Assembly: GCA_031550725.1 (NCBI GenBank)
Contig: JAVBOH010000007.1
Coordinates: forward strand, 62,001-126,000
Direction: 5' to 3'
Length of the DNA stretch: 64,000 nt
Source: UBA946 sp031550725
Lineage (GTDB): Bacteria; Bacillota; Clostridia; Oscillospirales; Ruminococcaceae
The position numbers were made by a program, and so were the translations under genes. Shown piece by piece: positions 62,704-64,000 of the stretch. Numbering within the stretch: the first letter of the stretch is position 1; every line of letters starts with the position of its first letter. The notes beneath the pieces are model-generated. The model was not told the DNA's origin and did not search any database. It saw nothing but the letters and a program-made list of their open reading frames with translations.

Positions 62704-63729
62704 TCATTCCAAATCCTCAAGAGATAATGTCGCAACCGCATTCAAGCTTTCATCCCCACGCTTGCCTGCAAGATAATCATAATAAGCCTGACAACCAATC
62801 ATAGCAGCATTATCGCCGCAAAGCGAAAGCGGCGGCATATATAAATCAAATCCATTTTTGTCACATTCAGCTTGTAATAATGTACGTACACCAGTATTAG
62901 CGGACACACCTCCTGCTAACGCAACGGTAGTATATCCGAACTCTTTAGCGGCGGTAATAGTCTTGCTTACAAGAATTTCTGAAATAGTTTTCTGAAATGA
63001 TGCTGCCATATCATTTTTATCAATGATATCACCCTTTTGCTCGGCATTATGAACAGTATTAATAACTGCTGTTTTAAGTCCTGAAAAAGAAAAGTCATAT
63101 TCACTTCCCTGCACCTTTGGGTGTGGTAGCTTATATGCATCAGCATTGCCAATCCCTGCTGCTTTGTCAATATGGACTCCCCCAGGGTATGGAAACCCAA
63201 GCACACGAGCAGCTTTATCAAAAGCCTCGCCTGCGGCATCATCACGAGTTCTGCCAATAACTTTAAATGTAGTATAATCCGTAACCTCGATAATATGTGA
63301 ATGCCCACCGCTTGCAACCAAGCATAAATATGGCGGCTTCAATGGTTTATCTGTATCCGCACTTGCTAAGTAGTTTGCCGCAATATGCCCTGCAATGTGG
63401 TGTGTCGGAATGAGAGGTTTACCAGTCGCCATAGCAAGTCCTTTTGCAAAGCTGACACCAACTAAAAGCGCACCAATCAACCCTGGTGCATATGTCACAG
63501 CAAATGCATCGATATCCTCAAGAGTGCAGTCAGCATCGGAAAGTGACTTTTTCACAACACCTAATATATTCTCACTATGTCGGCGTGAAGCAATTTCAGG
63601 CACAACACCGCCATATTTTTTATGCTCCTCAATTTGTGTTGATACAACGTTTGAGAGAATTTTAACACCATCCTCAACAATAGAAGCAGCAGTTTCATCA
63701 CAGGATGATTCAATTGCAAGTATCTTCAT
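62704..63729 (-). CDS. tsaD: tRNA N6-threonylcarbamoyladenosine transferase subunit
   Basis: 341 residues of the ASKHA fold. The opening is L-A-I-E-S-S-C-D-E-T, metal ligands H111 and H115 lie in H-H-I-A-G-H, and the late motif is G-G-V-S-A-N. It transfers the threonylcarbamoyl group to A37 of ANN-decoding tRNAs with TsaB and TsaE, which are not in view. The start at 63729 follows GAAAGG by ten bases and lies next to the rimI stop. Confidence 0.96.
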   Translation of the reverse strand: MKILAIESSCDETAASIVEDGVKILSNVVSTQIEEHKKYGGVVPEIASRRHSENILGVVKKSLSDADCTLEDIDAFAVTYAPGLIGALLVGVSFAKGLAMATGKPLIPTHHIAGHIAANYLASADTDKPLKPPYLCLVASGGHSHIIEVTDYTTFKVIGRTRDDAAGEAFDKAARVLGFPYPGGVHIDKAAGIGNADAYKLPHPKVQGSEYDFSFSGLKTAVINTVHNAEQKGDIIDKNDMAASFQKTISEILVSKTITAAKEFGYTTVALAGGVSANTGVRTLLQAECDKNGFDLYMPPLSLCGDNAAMIGCQAYYDYLAGKRGDESLNAVATLSLEDLE

Positions 63730-63730
63730 A

Positions 63731-64000
63731 TCATAAAATCCTTTCAAGAGTTTTTGTCATGAGCAAGGCATTTTCACATGGGTTTTGATAATAATTTTTA
63801 CGAATACCAACATCACAAAAACCAAGAGAATGATAAAGCATTATTGCAGGTGTATTGCTTTCACGGACCTCAAGCAGATATGACGAAGTTATATTTTTAG
63901 TTGAATTTTCTAGATATGACAACAGTTCCTTTGCAATGCCTTTTCGTCTGTAAGTCTGTGGTACGGCAACATTATAAATGTTAACCTCATCAAGCATGAT
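63731..64000 (-). CDS. rimI: Ribosomal S18 alanine N-acetyltransferase, 3' part
   Basis: The window cuts the gene; the C-terminal 89 residues are visible. They hold the acetyl-CoA loop V-P-Q-T-Y-R-R-K-G-I-A and the GNAT ending A-I-M-L-Y-H-S-L-G-F. Adjacency to tsaD is the common rimI-tsaD order, which supports RimI over other GNATs. The reading frame continues through position 64000. Confidence 0.85.
   Translation of the reverse strand: MMLDEVNIYNVAVPQTYRRKGIAKELLSYLENSTKNITSSYLLEVRESNTPAIMLYHSLGFCDVGIRKNYYQNPCENALLMTKTLERIL

Noticed and set aside
1..64000. CRISPR array, prophage or insertion sequence
   Set aside because: No regularly spaced direct repeats, cas, integrase, phage structural or transposase genes are seen on either strand.

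Overview
The window is 64 kb of low-GC chromosome from a Gram-positive anaerobe, most likely a clostridial gut or rumen Bacillota near the Oscillospiraceae/Ruminococcaceae. The grounds are AAAGGATG or GGAGG ribosome sites, sigma-A type promoters, a SigH-like sigma factor, a YesM/YesN pair, a bifurcating NfnAB pair, cytosolic GH3 and membrane-anchored GH44 glycosidases, carboxynorspermidine synthase and tmRNA. I place it by gene content only. I see no phage, insertion sequence, rRNA or CRISPR array; the accessory DNA consists of small palindromic repeats.

Layout. 0.1-6.3 kb (+): one tight transcription unit with two paralogous beta-lactamase-fold hydrolases around an APH-like kinase, followed by a two-permease plus ATPase ABC exporter. 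6.5-11.7 kb: a 50-residue basic protein, a cation/proton antiporter behind a leader with an attenuator, and a YesN/YesM two-component system. 11.8-16 kb: galE, two tandem CPBP proteases, and a PadR/DUF2812 pair behind an operator-bearing promoter. 16-20.2 kb (+): rimO, pgsA, a PepV-like dipeptidase and a PHP phosphoesterase. 20.2-25.9 kb (-): a divergent methionyl-tRNA synthetase, an unknown protein, a DUF2238 membrane protein, a LysM protein and a small protein, interleaved with hairpin repeats. 26-30.7 kb: an aminotransferase, galT, DUF1294, and a zinc-ribbon gene whose leader contains a tRNA-shaped sequence, then the sigma factor. 30.8-38.5 kb: a MATE exporter, a fumarase beta subunit without its alpha partner, a DivIVA-like coiled coil, a MutS-like membrane ATPase, an unknown 508-residue protein and pyrE. 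38.6-43.2 kb: a lipoprotein, dCMP deaminase, trmB, hicAB, ssrA, smpB and a DUF6514 gene. 43.5-51.2 kb (+): GH3, GH44 and a GGDEF sensor. 51.3-56.8 kb: small proteins, nfnAB and carboxynorspermidine synthase. 57-64 kb (-): a chemotaxis receptor, a decayed receiver fragment, polA, tsaD and the 3' part of rimI.

The most unusual content is non-coding. (1) A roughly 85-nt two-hairpin leader with compensatory base changes sits before three unrelated genes, with a branched relative before the MATE gene. (2) A family of modular hairpin strings shares a tail resembling CAGTACGCATTATATAA. (3) Two palindromic elements share TACTAATCC ends but not cores. (4) A tRNA-like fold of exactly canonical length, but missing key tRNA features, lies in the zinc-ribbon leader. 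(5) A 32-codon reading frame precedes smpB. (6) The GGDEF gene seems to start at CTG.
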